Shown: positions 10,747 to 20,556, numbered from the stretch's first letter. The stretch: DNA of 64,000 bases from Victivallales bacterium (GCA_017417585.1 JAFPYX010000043.1:20502-84501), one strand, 5' to 3'. A program made the numbers and translations. The notes: generated by a model from the letters alone, not told the origin.

Positions 10747-12105
10747 ATGAATACTCTTGGACAAGGTTGCATCCGCATTGACCTCGAACACGTGCTGGGG
10801 CCGATCAAAGCCATGAACGCGGTCAACAACGGCCCGTCGAAGGCACGTTCCGACCAGACGGTCTCGAATTTCGACGAATTCGCCGCGCTGGAGATTCCCT
10901 ACGCACGCCTGCATGACTCTGCGCATTGCCATTCCTACGGCGGGTGGCACTCTGTGGACATCACTGGAGTCTTTCCAGATTTTGAGGCGGATGCGGAGAA
11001 GCCTGAAAACTATGATTTCACCCTGACGGATGAATATCTGGAGAATATCCGCCTTGCGGGGACGGAGCCTTTCTACCGCCTGGGGCAGTCGATTGAACAT
11101 TGGATCAAGAAATACGGCGTCAACCCACCGCGGGATTTCCACAAGTGGGCGGTTGTCTGCGAACATGTCGTCCGACATTACAACGAGGGCTGGGCGGATG
11201 GCTTCCACTGGAATATCCAATATTGGGAAATCTGGAACGAGCCGGACAACCAGCCGGCGGCGGATGGCCGCCCGAGTTCGACATGGACTGGGACGGTCTC
11301 GCAGTTCTGCGAGTTCTTCACAGAGGTCGCCTTGTATCTGAAACGGTGTTTTCCGAAATTGAAGATTGGTGGCCCGTCCCTGGGCTAGGATTTGGAGTAT
11401 GGCGAAAGAATCCTCAAGCACTGCCGCGAAAATGCTGTGCAGTTGGATTTCTTTTCGTGGCACTACTATTGCTCAACTGTTGAGGCTCTGGTCGCCAAGG
11501 CTGACGCCGTCCACGAACTGATGGCCAGATATGGTTACGGTAACGCGGAGTCGATTCTGAATGAATACAACTATGTTCGCGGGTGGAGCGATGAATGGCC
11601 CTATTCGCTGGACTGCGAGTCGGGCAGCCGGAACTACAAGGGCGCGGCATTTATCGCGGCGGCGATGTCGGCGCTTCAGCGCACCTCGCTGGACATGTTG
11701 ATGTTCTATGACGCACGCGTCGGATGCGGCATGAACAACATGTTCGACATGACCTCGCTGGAACCGTTGCGGGGATATTATCCGTTCCTTGCGTGGTCAA
11801 GGTTGCGTCGTCTTGGAACGGAGGTCGCCGTGGGCATCACGGATTTGCCGGATGTCTATGCCACAGCGGCGATAGGCAAAGATGGTTCTGTCGGAGTGCT
11901 GGTGACGCGCTATACCGACAACGACGATATCACGGCGCCCAAACCGGTGACGTTGCAGATTCCCGAGGCTCTTCGTGGCAAAACGCCCGTCTGCCATCTG
12001 ACCGACCGTCTTCGGATATATACGCAGGTCTTCCCGAAGGTATCCGCAGATGGCACTTTGACGCTCAGGATGCAGCCAAACTCGTTTGTCTATATTGAGT
12101 TCTAA
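10747..12105 (+). pseudogene. GH39-like glycosidase interrupted by in-frame TAG
   Basis: One continuous reading frame of 453 codons resembling family 39 beta-xylosidase-type glycosidases is broken at codon 214 by TAG (11386-11388). The translation continues in the same frame on both sides: ...KIGGPSLG before and DLEYGERILKHCREN after, as in intact homologues. The likely acid/base Glu is in EIWNEPDN before the stop; the likely nucleophile Glu is in SILNEYNY after it. A product ending at the stop would therefore lack half the active site. There is no signal peptide. It could be a recent nonsense mutation, a read-through codon or a sequencing error. A TTG at 11392 could in principle start the second half, but without a clear ribosome site. 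Confidence 0.8.
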
Positions 12106-12111
12106 AGGCAC

Positions 12112-13293
12112 ATGCTGCGTGCAGAAACCAAGCATCGGATGGGACGTCGGATGTACGGCTGGGATTACGCCGGACGTAGCATCTATATGATTACTCTTAC
12201 CATCGAGGGAAGGCGGCCGCTATTGGGGAAACTCGTGGAATGTGATGGCAAATGGATGGTGGAGCCATCAGATGCGGGACGGATTGTGGAGCAATGCCTG
12301 GCGGAATTGCCACAGCATTGGCCGGGTGTATCGCTGATTTGCACGCAGCTGATGCCGGATCATCTGCATTTCATAATTTTTGTGGAGAAAAATCAGCCGA
12401 AGCCATTGGGTGCGATTGTCGGCAGCCTGAAATCCAAAAGCACTTCGCGGGTTTTAAACCTCGCCGCACGCGGCGAGGCGCAGAGCAAGAAATTCTGGGC
12501 ACCTGGCTATGTGGATATCGTATTGCTACGGCGCGGACAACTGGAAAAGATGATTGCCTATCTGCAGGATAATCCGCGACACTTGGCAATCAAGCGTGCT
12601 AATCCTACATTGTTCAAGGTAGTGCGCGATTTGCCAATTAACTTCGCCGCACGCGGCGAAGCGCGGAACCAGGGCGCGTGCGCCGATGATGTCCTGCGCC
12701 TTGGCGCGTGCGCCAAGGTTATAGGGCATTTCATGGCAATCGGCAATCACTTTCTGCTAGACTATCCAGAGATTCGGCAGGTGCAGTGCTCTCGGTCGTA
12801 TTTTTCCTATGCCCGCGAGCGGCTATCTGGTGGTGGTTGGCGTATCCTGCGTGATGCCAAGGGCAAACCAGTGGTGGCGAAGACCACGCCCGAGTTTGCC
12901 ACCAAGGCGGCTGAATTGCTGGAAGCAGCCAGGCATGGCGCGGTGTTGGTTTCGCCCTGCATCAGCCACGGGGAACGTGAAATCGCCCGCCTTGCTTTTG
13001 AAGCCGGCTATCGCGTGATTGCCTTACAAAACAAGGGGTTCTCGCCAATTTACAAACCGGGCGGAAAGCTCTTCGAGACCTGTGCGAATGGCAATCTTCT
13101 ACTGCTAGCGCCGATTGCCTGGCCATACGTTCCAGGCGAGAAACTCCCGACCCGTGAGTCTTCGCAAATTCTCAATCGCATCGCACAGCTCCTCGCAGGC
13201 GATGGTGCCGTGCCGATCGACTATCATGGCGTGGTAATGCAGGGCATTGAAGAAGGCGTGGCTGAGGCATGCCAGATGACAACTCGGAAATAA
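12112..13293 (+). CDS. REP-associated tyrosine transposase-like protein with C-terminal Rossmann-like domain
   Basis: A 393-aa Y1/HUH nuclease of the IS200/RAYT type. Seen: the HUH motif in MPDHLHFIIF, the catalytic Tyr in AYLQDNPRH, then a C-terminal domain (about 250-393; VSPCISHGEREIARLAFEAGYRVI...KPGGKLFETCANG) that reads like a Rossmann/DprA-type fold. RAYTs act on single-stranded REP hairpins and usually occur singly without flanking IS ends, as here. Palindromic inserts inside the gene encode LAARGEA, FAARGEA and LGACAK. It starts six bases after the GH39-like gene and may be co-transcribed. Confidence 0.82.
   Translation: MLRAETKHRMGRRMYGWDYAGRSIYMITLTIEGRRPLLGKLVECDGKWMVEPSDAGRIVEQCLAELPQHWPGVSLICTQLMPDHLHFIIFVEKNQPKPLGAIVGSLKSKSTSRVLNLAARGEAQSKKFWAPGYVDIVLLRRGQLEKMIAYLQDNPRHLAIKRANPTLFKVVRDLPINFAARGEARNQGACADDVLRLGACAKVIGHFMAIGNHFLLDYPEIRQVQCSRSYFSYARERLSGGGWRILRDAKGKPVVAKTTPEFATKAAELLEAARHGAVLVSPCISHGEREIARLAFEAGYRVIALQNKGFSPIYKPGGKLFETCANGNLLLLAPIAWPYVPGEKLPTRESSQILNRIAQLLAGDGAVPIDYHGVVMQGIEEGVAEACQMTTRK
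12459..12478 (+). repeat. REP-like palindrome within the RAYT gene (copy 1)
   Basis: A 20-base hairpin with 8-bp arms CCTCGCCG/CGGCGAGG and tetraloop CACG. It is in frame with the transposase gene and translated as LAARGE. Confidence 0.75.
12642..12661 (+). repeat. REP-like palindrome within the RAYT gene (copy 2)
   Basis: A 20-base hairpin with arms CTTCGCCG/CGGCGAAG and the same CACG loop as copy 1. The pair change C-G to T-A in the stem preserves pairing. Translated as FAARGEA. Confidence 0.75.
12673..12718 (+). repeat. REP-like palindromes within the RAYT gene (copies 3 and 4)
   Basis: Two hairpins in the opposite loop orientation (CGTG): a short one at 12673-12684 (GGCG/CGCC arms) and a full 20-base one at 12699-12718 (CCTTGGCG/CGCCAAGG arms), separated by 14 bases. 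With copy 2 they resemble the inverted pairs of a REP/BIME unit. Confidence 0.65.
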
Positions 13294-13380
13294 TATCTTT
13301 TTCCTAAGACAGATATTATCCTATTTGATTCCAAATGAATATGCAATATTGATTGGCAAAGGCGCAGATGCGGCTTCGCC

Positions 13381-14682
13381 TCAAACACCATGCTTGGGCG
13401 GAGTTCGCAGCTCCATCGGCAATGGCGGCAATGCGGCTATCGCCCACAGCGACAGCAGGCAGAGTGCCAGCCCGACCGCATAGAAGTGCTGGTATGCGCC
13501 AAGCACTTCTGCATCAGGAAGGTCCTTGGGGACCAGAAGCCGCAGAAGCGTGCCAACGCCAATCAATCCGACGGCACCGGCTCCGCCCCCTGCGAGAAGA
13601 TAATTGCAAATGGAGCAGATGACCTGGTTTTCGCGGGGGACGCTGGCGAGGAAGTAGTGCGCCACACAACTGTCAAAGAGTGCGCCGGCTCCACCCGCGA
13701 TGGCGAAGAGCGGGATGAAGAGCCAGGCGTTCAGAGTCTTAGGCGCAATCCACCACGCCAAGCACAGTCCTGCCAGGGCGGTCAGAGTGATGAGCAGAAT
13801 CTGCCTGGGACCGAGGTATTTGACCACGGCGGCGGCCAGGTAGGTGAAGAAGATGCCTCCCGCGCACATTACCAGCGAGTAGAGCATCGCCGTCCAGTCG
13901 CTGGCTCCATAGCTTCGTTTGATGGCGAGAATCTGGTTCTGCACTGCCAGAATGAGGCAGAGGTTCAGGCAGAAATTGGCCAGAAGAAGCTTCAGGAAAA
14001 TGCGGTCGTGGAAGGCGTGGCGCAATTGCGGGAGGACCGGCTGGCGGGAGGACTCTCGCAGCGTGGCTGTCTCGTCCACCCCTCGCAGGACCAGCACGGA
14101 GAGCAGACCGATGGCGGCACCTGTGCCCATCACGATGCAGATGGATGCCAGTCCACGGTGGCTTTGCAGGAACCATCCCATCGCGACGAGCGAAATGCAG
14201 GAACCCACGTAGAACACCGCCTGGTTGAATTGCAGGAAGCGCCCGCAGTTGTCCTGGGCGATGCATCCCAGCAGAGGCATATTGCTGACCAACCCCGCGG
14301 CCCGACAGCCATAGAAGGTAAAGGAACACAGCAGAAGCAGCGCCACGGCGGTGCGGTACCAGCCGACTATTGACAGCACAGCGGCGACCACGATGCCCAA
14401 TGCGGCGAGATTCCTCGCCGTCCAGAAGATCATCTGGGTGACGGTGGCTCCCCAGCGTGCGCAGGTGAAGCGTCCAAGCGGGAGCGTGAGATAGCCCAGG
14501 AACATCATTGCGCTGAGCAACGCGACGATGTAGTCTGGGCATTTCATTGCCAGGGCAGCCAGCACGACCACGGTCTCTCCCACGCAACGGTAGGAGAGTC
14601 CGTTCATGAAATTGAAGGTAAGGTAGTGGTTCTGGGAACGGCGCTGCACCTTCGCTGGTAAACTAGGCAAATCGTAGAGCAT
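13381..14682 (-). CDS. Major facilitator superfamily transporter
   Basis: A 433-aa integral membrane protein with about twelve hydrophobic segments in two halves and a central polar loop (about residues 205-225), the usual MFS layout. The substrate cannot be read from the sequence; neighbouring glycosidase, SUMF1 and beta-helix genes suggest a sugar or sugar derivative. It is convergent with the RAYT gene, and the next gene upstream on the same strand is 230 bases away. No strong ribosome site precedes the ATG at 14682, so the start may be internal. Confidence 0.82.
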   Translation of the reverse strand: MLYDLPSLPAKVQRRSQNHYLTFNFMNGLSYRCVGETVVVLAALAMKCPDYIVALLSAMMFLGYLTLPLGRFTCARWGATVTQMIFWTARNLAALGIVVAAVLSIVGWYRTAVALLLLCSFTFYGCRAAGLVSNMPLLGCIAQDNCGRFLQFNQAVFYVGSCISLVAMGWFLQSHRGLASICIVMGTGAAIGLLSVLVLRGVDETATLRESSRQPVLPQLRHAFHDRIFLKLLLANFCLNLCLILAVQNQILAIKRSYGASDWTAMLYSLVMCAGGIFFTYLAAAVVKYLGPRQILLITLTALAGLCLAWWIAPKTLNAWLFIPLFAIAGGAGALFDSCVAHYFLASVPRENQVICSICNYLLAGGGAGAVGLIGVGTLLRLLVPKDLPDAEVLGAYQHFYAVGLALCLLSLWAIAALPPLPMELRTPPKHGV

Positions 14683-14912
14683 ATTCGTTTGATACTCGTT
14701 TAATACATTGAGATGCCAGAACCGTGTCCACAGGGAAGGATTAGCGATGGTGAGTTCGTCGCCATGTCGAGTGCGAGCAAAGCGAGTACGGTGAGCAAAA
14801 TCAACTTATGAAGAATGGGATACATGATGAAAGTGTCTTTGTAGGTGAGGTGCGAGTTCAATGAGAGCGGCAGCAAATGCACCTCGGAGGAGAAAACAAG
14901 ACAACGTTCAGG

Positions 14913-15869
14913 TCAAGGATTCAGGGCGAGGCGGAAACCGCAGTCAGCGCAGCGGAAATATGGACCTCGGTAGGTGAAGGGGCGACACGCCGAACGGCAA
15001 TACTGCGCCTCGCCGAAAACTCCGAACCATCCGCCGCCACGGAAGACTCGGATGTCGCCCTGCGGAGCACCCTGGGGATCAGTGACGGGCGTGGAATCCA
15101 GGTCGTCCATCCAGTCTAGACACCATTCCCAGACATTGCCGTGCATGTCATAGAGTCCCCAGGCATTGGGCTGATAGCTGCCGACACGAGTATGCCGGGC
15201 AAAGCCGCCGCGTCCGTCCGCGGTATTGTAGAAATACCGTCCCAGGCCATCCATTGCGTTATCCTGTGCCGTGTTTTTCAGGTTTTGTCCATTGTTGAAA
15301 GAGGTCGTAGTTCCGGCGCGGCATGCGTATTCCCATTGCGCCTCGGTGGGCAAATCGAATTCTAGACCGGTTCTGGTGCGAAGTTTCGCCAAGAAGGAGC
15401 CTTCATCCACCGCATGGCCCTTCGCGGGCCATCCGGCGCCCTTTTCAGGCGAGGTTCCACGGATGTCCTCGTAGGAAACCCATTCCACTGGGTTGGTGGC
15501 TCCGATGTATTTGGCGGGATTCGCCCCTGCAATCAATTCGTATTGTGCCTGCGTTACCTCGAAGACACCCAGATAGAAATCCCGCGTGAGCGTAACTGCG
15601 TGCGTCGGCTCGTTGGCGCATTTGCCGAGTTCGCCCTCCGGACTGCCCATGACGAAACTTCCCGCCGGAATCCGCCGCATCCAGAGCTGTGTGGTACGGC
15701 AGGTGTCATTGGAGAGTTCCGGCCCACTTTCGGAAAAGCTTCTATCGCCTGTCACGAGGTCGACCACCAAGTAGGTTTCGGCACCCTGCGGCGTCTCTTC
15801 GGCAGCCGTGAATTCCAGACAGAACGCCAGCAAGACAAACATCAAAGAGACAATTCTGCGTTTCATCAT
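14913..15869 (-). CDS. Exported SUMF1/formylglycine-generating-enzyme-family protein
   Basis: A 318-aa protein with a signal peptide (cleavage near residues 22-24, after AFCLEFTAA) and one FGE-sulfatase fold: RIPAGSFVMGSPEGE, then LPTEAQWEYACRAGT, DMHGNVWEWCLDW and a terminal FRCADCGFRLAL. Family members include formylglycine-generating enzymes, but many bacterial relatives are non-catalytic modules; I cannot assign catalysis here. Its start overlaps the end of the beta-helix protein gene by four bases, so the two exported proteins are produced together and probably act on the same extracellular or periplasmic target. Confidence 0.85.
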   Translation of the reverse strand: MMKRRIVSLMFVLLAFCLEFTAAEETPQGAETYLVVDLVTGDRSFSESGPELSNDTCRTTQLWMRRIPAGSFVMGSPEGELGKCANEPTHAVTLTRDFYLGVFEVTQAQYELIAGANPAKYIGATNPVEWVSYEDIRGTSPEKGAGWPAKGHAVDEGSFLAKLRTRTGLEFDLPTEAQWEYACRAGTTTSFNNGQNLKNTAQDNAMDGLGRYFYNTADGRGGFARHTRVGSYQPNAWGLYDMHGNVWEWCLDWMDDLDSTPVTDPQGAPQGDIRVFRGGGWFGVFGEAQYCRSACRPFTYRGPYFRCADCGFRLALNP

Positions 15870-18172
15870 CGGTAGAAGAGGATTGCGCTAGCCTGGATTT
15901 GCGGGAGCATCAACAACGGGATGTCCTGGTCGGTATCCGCGTCGCGTCCCATCACATTGTAGGGGGCGTTGGGGCCGAGCCAGCCTTCCAGATTGAAAAT
16001 CACGCTTTGGAGAAGCACTGCGCGTGGGTCGTCATGGCAATAGACCGCGCAGCAACGGGTGTAGTAGTTGCCGAACCAGTTGTAACTGCCCTGGAAGCGC
16101 AGCGTGGCATTGTGGCCGTAGAGATAGACCGGCGTCATCCCACCGAACTCGCCGCCCATGCGGTTGCAGTTCAGAAAGAGCCTGCCGCCATGGTTGTCGA
16201 ACCACCGCAAATTGTTGCCACACAACAAATCTTCGTATTCTGAGCGACTGCGGTATTCACCGATGTCCATGCGTGGCAAGATCGGCACGAAGAGGTTGTA
16301 CTCCGCCACCATCTCGCCGCCGAAATTCTCGAAGAAGCCCGTGTTTTCGGCGAGCGGGTGGTTGCAAATCCAGGACCGCCGGATTTCCGCATGCACGGCG
16401 TTGGTGCGCAGACCGCCATAGGCAAAGAAGAGCGAGTCGGTGATCAGGACGGCTCTCGGTGACTGCTCCGCGCGGACGGCCGTGTTGCGCTGATCCAGGA
16501 AGAGGCAGTTGCGGAAGACGTGGCTCCAGCCGCCGGTCTGGATGTCCACGCCGATCTGAGCATCCGCGAACGCCAAATTCTCCAGCAATGTCTCGCCCGC
16601 GCCCTCGATGCGCACCAGCGACTGCATGGACGGTTCGGCGGCCACCAGTAGCGCGGTGCCCTCGCCGCACAGCGCGATCCCCTTGGAAATCCGAATCGGT
16701 CGGTGAATGGTCAGCCGTCGCCCCGGCAGAAGCACGCGGTCGCCAGACTTCGACTGGTCGCACGCCGCCTGAATCGCCTGGTCCTCCGTCGCAAATTTGG
16801 CGAACTCCGGCCGGATGACCGTGCCGGAGAAATCCTCCTCCGTGAACCACAGCGAGGTCGCCCAGTGCTCCACGGCAGTCGCCGCCAGAGCCTCCGGCGA
16901 CGGCGGTTCGCAACGGAAGGCCTCCAACATCGGCGGCAACGAATCATCGAAACCGACATTGTTGGCAACAAGAAACTTGAATTGCAATTCCATCGGAGCG
17001 ACATCGAAGTACTTGAAGCGGATTTCCTTGTCAATCTCCTCCCGCGTGGGCGGCTGCTCAAAGACTGCCACTGCCGCCGACGTGCCGTCCAGCAACTGAT
17101 TTCCTCTGACATCCAGCAGATTGACCAATGAGCCAGGCGCGAATTTCAGCAACGGCGCGCCTTCGAGCTGGAATTTGGAGTTCAGAATGCGGATGCCGGA
17201 ATTGCAGTATCCGGGCTGGCTGGAGGTGCGCAGGAATGACAGCGGTGCGTCGGGGGCGCACTCGAAAATGGAATCCTCCACGCAGACCACGTCCGCGCCC
17301 ATGTAGTTCTCCTGCCGTCCGTCGTAGGGTTCGCGCGTCATCCATTCGGTCGGTCCGCCCGGCACCGCGCTGCGGTAGCTGCAATGGATTTGGCGCATGT
17401 TCGTCTGCCCGGAGTTGTGGAAAATCGGCCGTGTTCCGCCGACGCGACGGAACACGCACTCCTCCACGACAAACTGGTCGCTGCCTCCGCAGATAAAGGT
17501 GCCGCTCCCCTCGAAGCGTGACCGGCAGACGGTGAAAATCGTCGAGTTCGGGTAGAGTTGCGGCGAGGTGTCGTATTCGGGATTCACTTCCAGCACGGGC
17601 GCCTCGCCCTCCGCGCGATGGACAAGATACGGCGGGACGCCCCGCCACTCCTTCGCCTTGGCATTGAACGCACGGATGCTCTCCTGCCCTGCGTTCTCGA
17701 ATACGCAATTTTCCACGCGGATCATCGACATGTCGTTGTTGTCCGTATAGACATTCAGCTGAATCCGCCCGCCCTGGAAGCGGATGCCCTCAACAACGGC
17801 GCGGTTGATGCAGTGCAGATAGAGCAGGTCCTGTCCCTCGGCGGCCACCAGCGTGGCCCCCGCCTCGCCGCGCAGCAGCAGATGGTGGCGGTCGAAGACC
17901 AGCGGACGGCTCAGGCGGTAGGTTCCCTTGGGCACGAACACCAGCCCGCTGCTGCCGTGACCGCCATGGCCGTCCCACGGCGGAAGCTCCGAATGCCCCG
18001 CCAGGAACTTGCTTTCCTCGATCTCCGCCAAATCCAGCGCACGCTGGATGGCGTCCGTGTCGTCGTGCACGCCGTCGCCCACCGCGCCGAAGTCGCGCAC
18101 ATTCACGGCGAAGGCCGAACAGGCGCTGATGACAAGTAAGATGACCAGGAGATTTCGATGAAGCTCATGCAT
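15866..18172 (-). CDS. Secreted right-handed beta-helix (pectate-lyase-3-like) protein
   Basis: A 768-aa protein with an N-terminal signal peptide ending near AFA (residue 23), then the pectate_lyase_3 opening NVRDFGAVGDGVHDDTDAI and repeated short strands typical of a parallel beta-helix. A second helix-like segment starts around residue 470 (FATEDQAIQAACDQSKSGD). Such proteins bind or cleave polysaccharides outside the cell. It is the first gene of a two-gene unit with the SUMF1-like gene. It is transcribed divergently from the prepilin-like gene across a palindrome-rich region. The substrate is unknown. Confidence 0.82.
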   Translation of the reverse strand: MHELHRNLLVILLVISACSAFAVNVRDFGAVGDGVHDDTDAIQRALDLAEIEESKFLAGHSELPPWDGHGGHGSSGLVFVPKGTYRLSRPLVFDRHHLLLRGEAGATLVAAEGQDLLYLHCINRAVVEGIRFQGGRIQLNVYTDNNDMSMIRVENCVFENAGQESIRAFNAKAKEWRGVPPYLVHRAEGEAPVLEVNPEYDTSPQLYPNSTIFTVCRSRFEGSGTFICGGSDQFVVEECVFRRVGGTRPIFHNSGQTNMRQIHCSYRSAVPGGPTEWMTREPYDGRQENYMGADVVCVEDSIFECAPDAPLSFLRTSSQPGYCNSGIRILNSKFQLEGAPLLKFAPGSLVNLLDVRGNQLLDGTSAAVAVFEQPPTREEIDKEIRFKYFDVAPMELQFKFLVANNVGFDDSLPPMLEAFRCEPPSPEALAATAVEHWATSLWFTEEDFSGTVIRPEFAKFATEDQAIQAACDQSKSGDRVLLPGRRLTIHRPIRISKGIALCGEGTALLVAAEPSMQSLVRIEGAGETLLENLAFADAQIGVDIQTGGWSHVFRNCLFLDQRNTAVRAEQSPRAVLITDSLFFAYGGLRTNAVHAEIRRSWICNHPLAENTGFFENFGGEMVAEYNLFVPILPRMDIGEYRSRSEYEDLLCGNNLRWFDNHGGRLFLNCNRMGGEFGGMTPVYLYGHNATLRFQGSYNWFGNYYTRCCAVYCHDDPRAVLLQSVIFNLEGWLGPNAPYNVMGRDADTDQDIPLLMLPQIQASAILFYR

Positions 18173-18218
18173 TGGAGTAGGGTGTCTATATTGGGTTGGT
18201 CATTCCGTAACTCCATTA

Positions 18219-18246
18219 ATATAACTTGGTTCGACGCGATTTTCAA
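18219..18246 (-). promoter_or_regulatory. Putative promoter of the beta-helix/SUMF1 unit
   Basis: Read on the minus strand: TTGAAA (18246-18241), 16 bases, TTATAT (18224-18219), about 47 bases before the ATG at 18172. A TTATCGATAA palindrome lies about 20 bases upstream of the -35. Confidence 0.5.
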
Positions 18247-18266
18247 TCAATTGGGACAAAACAATC

Positions 18267-18276
18267 TTATCGATAA
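18267..18276. promoter_or_regulatory. Operator-like palindrome TTATCGATAA (copy 1)
   Basis: A ten-base perfect palindrome with a central CG, as typical of LacI-family operators. It is repeated at 18349-18358 inside a longer palindrome, with a half site TTATCG at 18333-18338. A LacI-type gene lies about 1.1 kb to the right. Confidence 0.5.
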
Positions 18277-18293
18277 AATTTTTCGGGAAACAC

Positions 18294-18321
18294 TTGAATT
18301 TTCCGGAAAATTTACTATAAT
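18294..18321 (+). promoter_or_regulatory. Promoter of the prepilin-like gene with embedded palindrome
   Basis: TTGAAT (18294-18299), 16 bases, TATAAT (18316-18321). The spacer is nearly filled by a 16-base perfect palindrome, AATTTTCCGGAAAATT (18297-18312). This position would let a bound protein block RNA polymerase. Confidence 0.6.
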
Positions 18322-18347
18322 TATATAAACTTTTATCGCGCCGTTTT

Positions 18348-18359
18348 CTTATCGATAAG
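18348..18359. promoter_or_regulatory. Operator-like palindrome CTTATCGATAAG (copy 2)
   Basis: A twelve-base perfect palindrome starting about 27 bases after the -10 of the plus-strand promoter, so within the early transcript. Its centre is 82 bases from that of copy 1, a separation compatible with DNA looping. Confidence 0.55.
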
Positions 18360-18463
18360 AGCGGGCTCTCTTTCTTTTTTTGACTCAAACATAGGAAGCG
18401 CATTCAGATTGCCTACTTCGTGGATTTGCCTGAGGTTGGCATCAACTAGTGGAGGAACAGACA

Positions 18464-19195
<732 letters not shown>

Positions 19196-19463
19196 TGGCG
19201 GAAGTTCCGCCCCAGTCGCGGGAGCGCAATTCACCGCAGCTTTTGGCATTCGCCTACTCTCCGTAGCGCGTTCGGGCAGTTTTGCGGTGATGCGGCGAGG
19301 CACGGTTTTCGGGTAAAGGAACCGGCGCACGGCGTCATCACCGCAATTTCTTTAGCGTTCGAGGCGGTCTGCCCGGCCGTTTTCTTCCAATATGAGCGTG
19401 GCTGCGGCAACGCAATCGGTTTCAGGCAATATATTGTGCGCTGGCCGCCACGAACGGGAACGC

Positions 19464-20501
19464 ATGGGCAGGAACATCACCATCTACGATATCGCCAAGG
19501 AAGCAGGCCTGAGCCACACGACAGTGAGCCAGGCCCTGCGCAATTTTTCATGCGTGAAGGAGGAGACGCGCCAGCGGGTGCTGGAGATAGCGCATCGCAT
19601 GGGCTACAACCGCAACTTCTTCGCGGCCTCGCTGCGGAAGGGAAGTTCGCGGCAGATCGCGCTGGTCATCCCGCGCAATGACAACCGCGGCAAGATGGCC
19701 AATCTCTTTGACGCCCTGCAGAGGATGCTTGACCAGAATGGCTACAGCCTCATCCTGTTTCCCCTCCTGACCCCGGAGAACACGAAGCAGGTGTTCGAGC
19801 AGGTGCTGCAGGGCGGCTATGACGGCGTGATCACCTATCTGTACACCTACGAGCAATTCCGGCCATACGCGGCGGCGTTCCGCGAACGGCATTGCCCGGT
19901 GGTCGTCATCGGCTCGCCGTCCGACATGGAGTGTCGTCCGGGGATTATCGTCTTTGACCAGGGAAACTTGGCGAGTCTGCAGGAGGCGCTGCAGACATTG
20001 CACGAGCTGGGGCACCGGCGCATCGTCCACATTCAGGATCCGCGACACGCGCAGACCCCGCAATGCCGGCTGATCCATGATTTCGTGCAGGAGCATGGTC
20101 CGGCCCGCTGGCAGAGCGAACTGCTGGTTGAGACTGGCGGCCAACCTGGACTGGAGGCCGGGCGTTGCACGGCGGCGCGGCTGCTGGCGGAGCGCCCCGG
20201 CGTCACGGCGGTGCAGTGTCCAAACGACTATTTTGCCGCCGGGCTGATCTGCGGGCTGCATGATCACGGCGTCGAGGTCCCGCGGGATATCAGTGTCATC
20301 GGGTCGGACAACCAGGACCTGTGCGAATATCTGATTCCTCGGCTTTCCAGCATCGAGATCGGCGACTATAATGCCGCGCCGCAGATGGTTGCTTCGCTGC
20401 TGGAACACTTGCGGGAGACGGAATGGGAATCGCTGGCGAACTGCTTTGAGCTCAATTCCGTGTTCCATCGCCGCGAGAGCATCGGCCCGGCCAGGGTATA
20501 A
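19464..20501 (+). CDS. LacI-family transcriptional regulator
   Basis: A 345-aa regulator: LacI HTH and hinge (ITIYDIAKEAGLSHTTVSQAL, residues 4-24) followed by a periplasmic-binding-protein-like sensor domain. ATG 19464 was chosen because it sits directly before the HTH; the frame continues upstream to 19392 with unrelated-looking sequence. It probably senses a sugar and binds palindromes with a central CG. The TTATCGATAA sites at 18267 and 18349 are candidates, linking it to the prepilin and beta-helix genes (inference). The next gene downstream, an MFS carrier, is convergent. Confidence 0.9.
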   Translation: MGRNITIYDIAKEAGLSHTTVSQALRNFSCVKEETRQRVLEIAHRMGYNRNFFAASLRKGSSRQIALVIPRNDNRGKMANLFDALQRMLDQNGYSLILFPLLTPENTKQVFEQVLQGGYDGVITYLYTYEQFRPYAAAFRERHCPVVVIGSPSDMECRPGIIVFDQGNLASLQEALQTLHELGHRRIVHIQDPRHAQTPQCRLIHDFVQEHGPARWQSELLVETGGQPGLEAGRCTAARLLAERPGVTAVQCPNDYFAAGLICGLHDHGVEVPRDISVIGSDNQDLCEYLIPRLSSIEIGDYNAAPQMVASLLEHLRETEWESLANCFELNSVFHRRESIGPARV

Positions 20502-20556
20502 TCCGGCGGGCAAGCCCGCTGCCACGGGGGAAAGGGGCCGCTTTGGGGGGAGGGGC

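Noticed and set aside
12112..13293. Considered as a complete IS200/IS605 insertion sequence
   Set aside because: No subterminal hairpin ends or TnpB partner flank the gene; single-copy RAYT organisation fits better.
14700..14882. A small minus-strand frame with one hydrophobic segment between the MFS and SUMF1 genes
   Set aside because: No ribosome site before either Met and no recognisable family; the hydrophobic stretch alone is not enough support.
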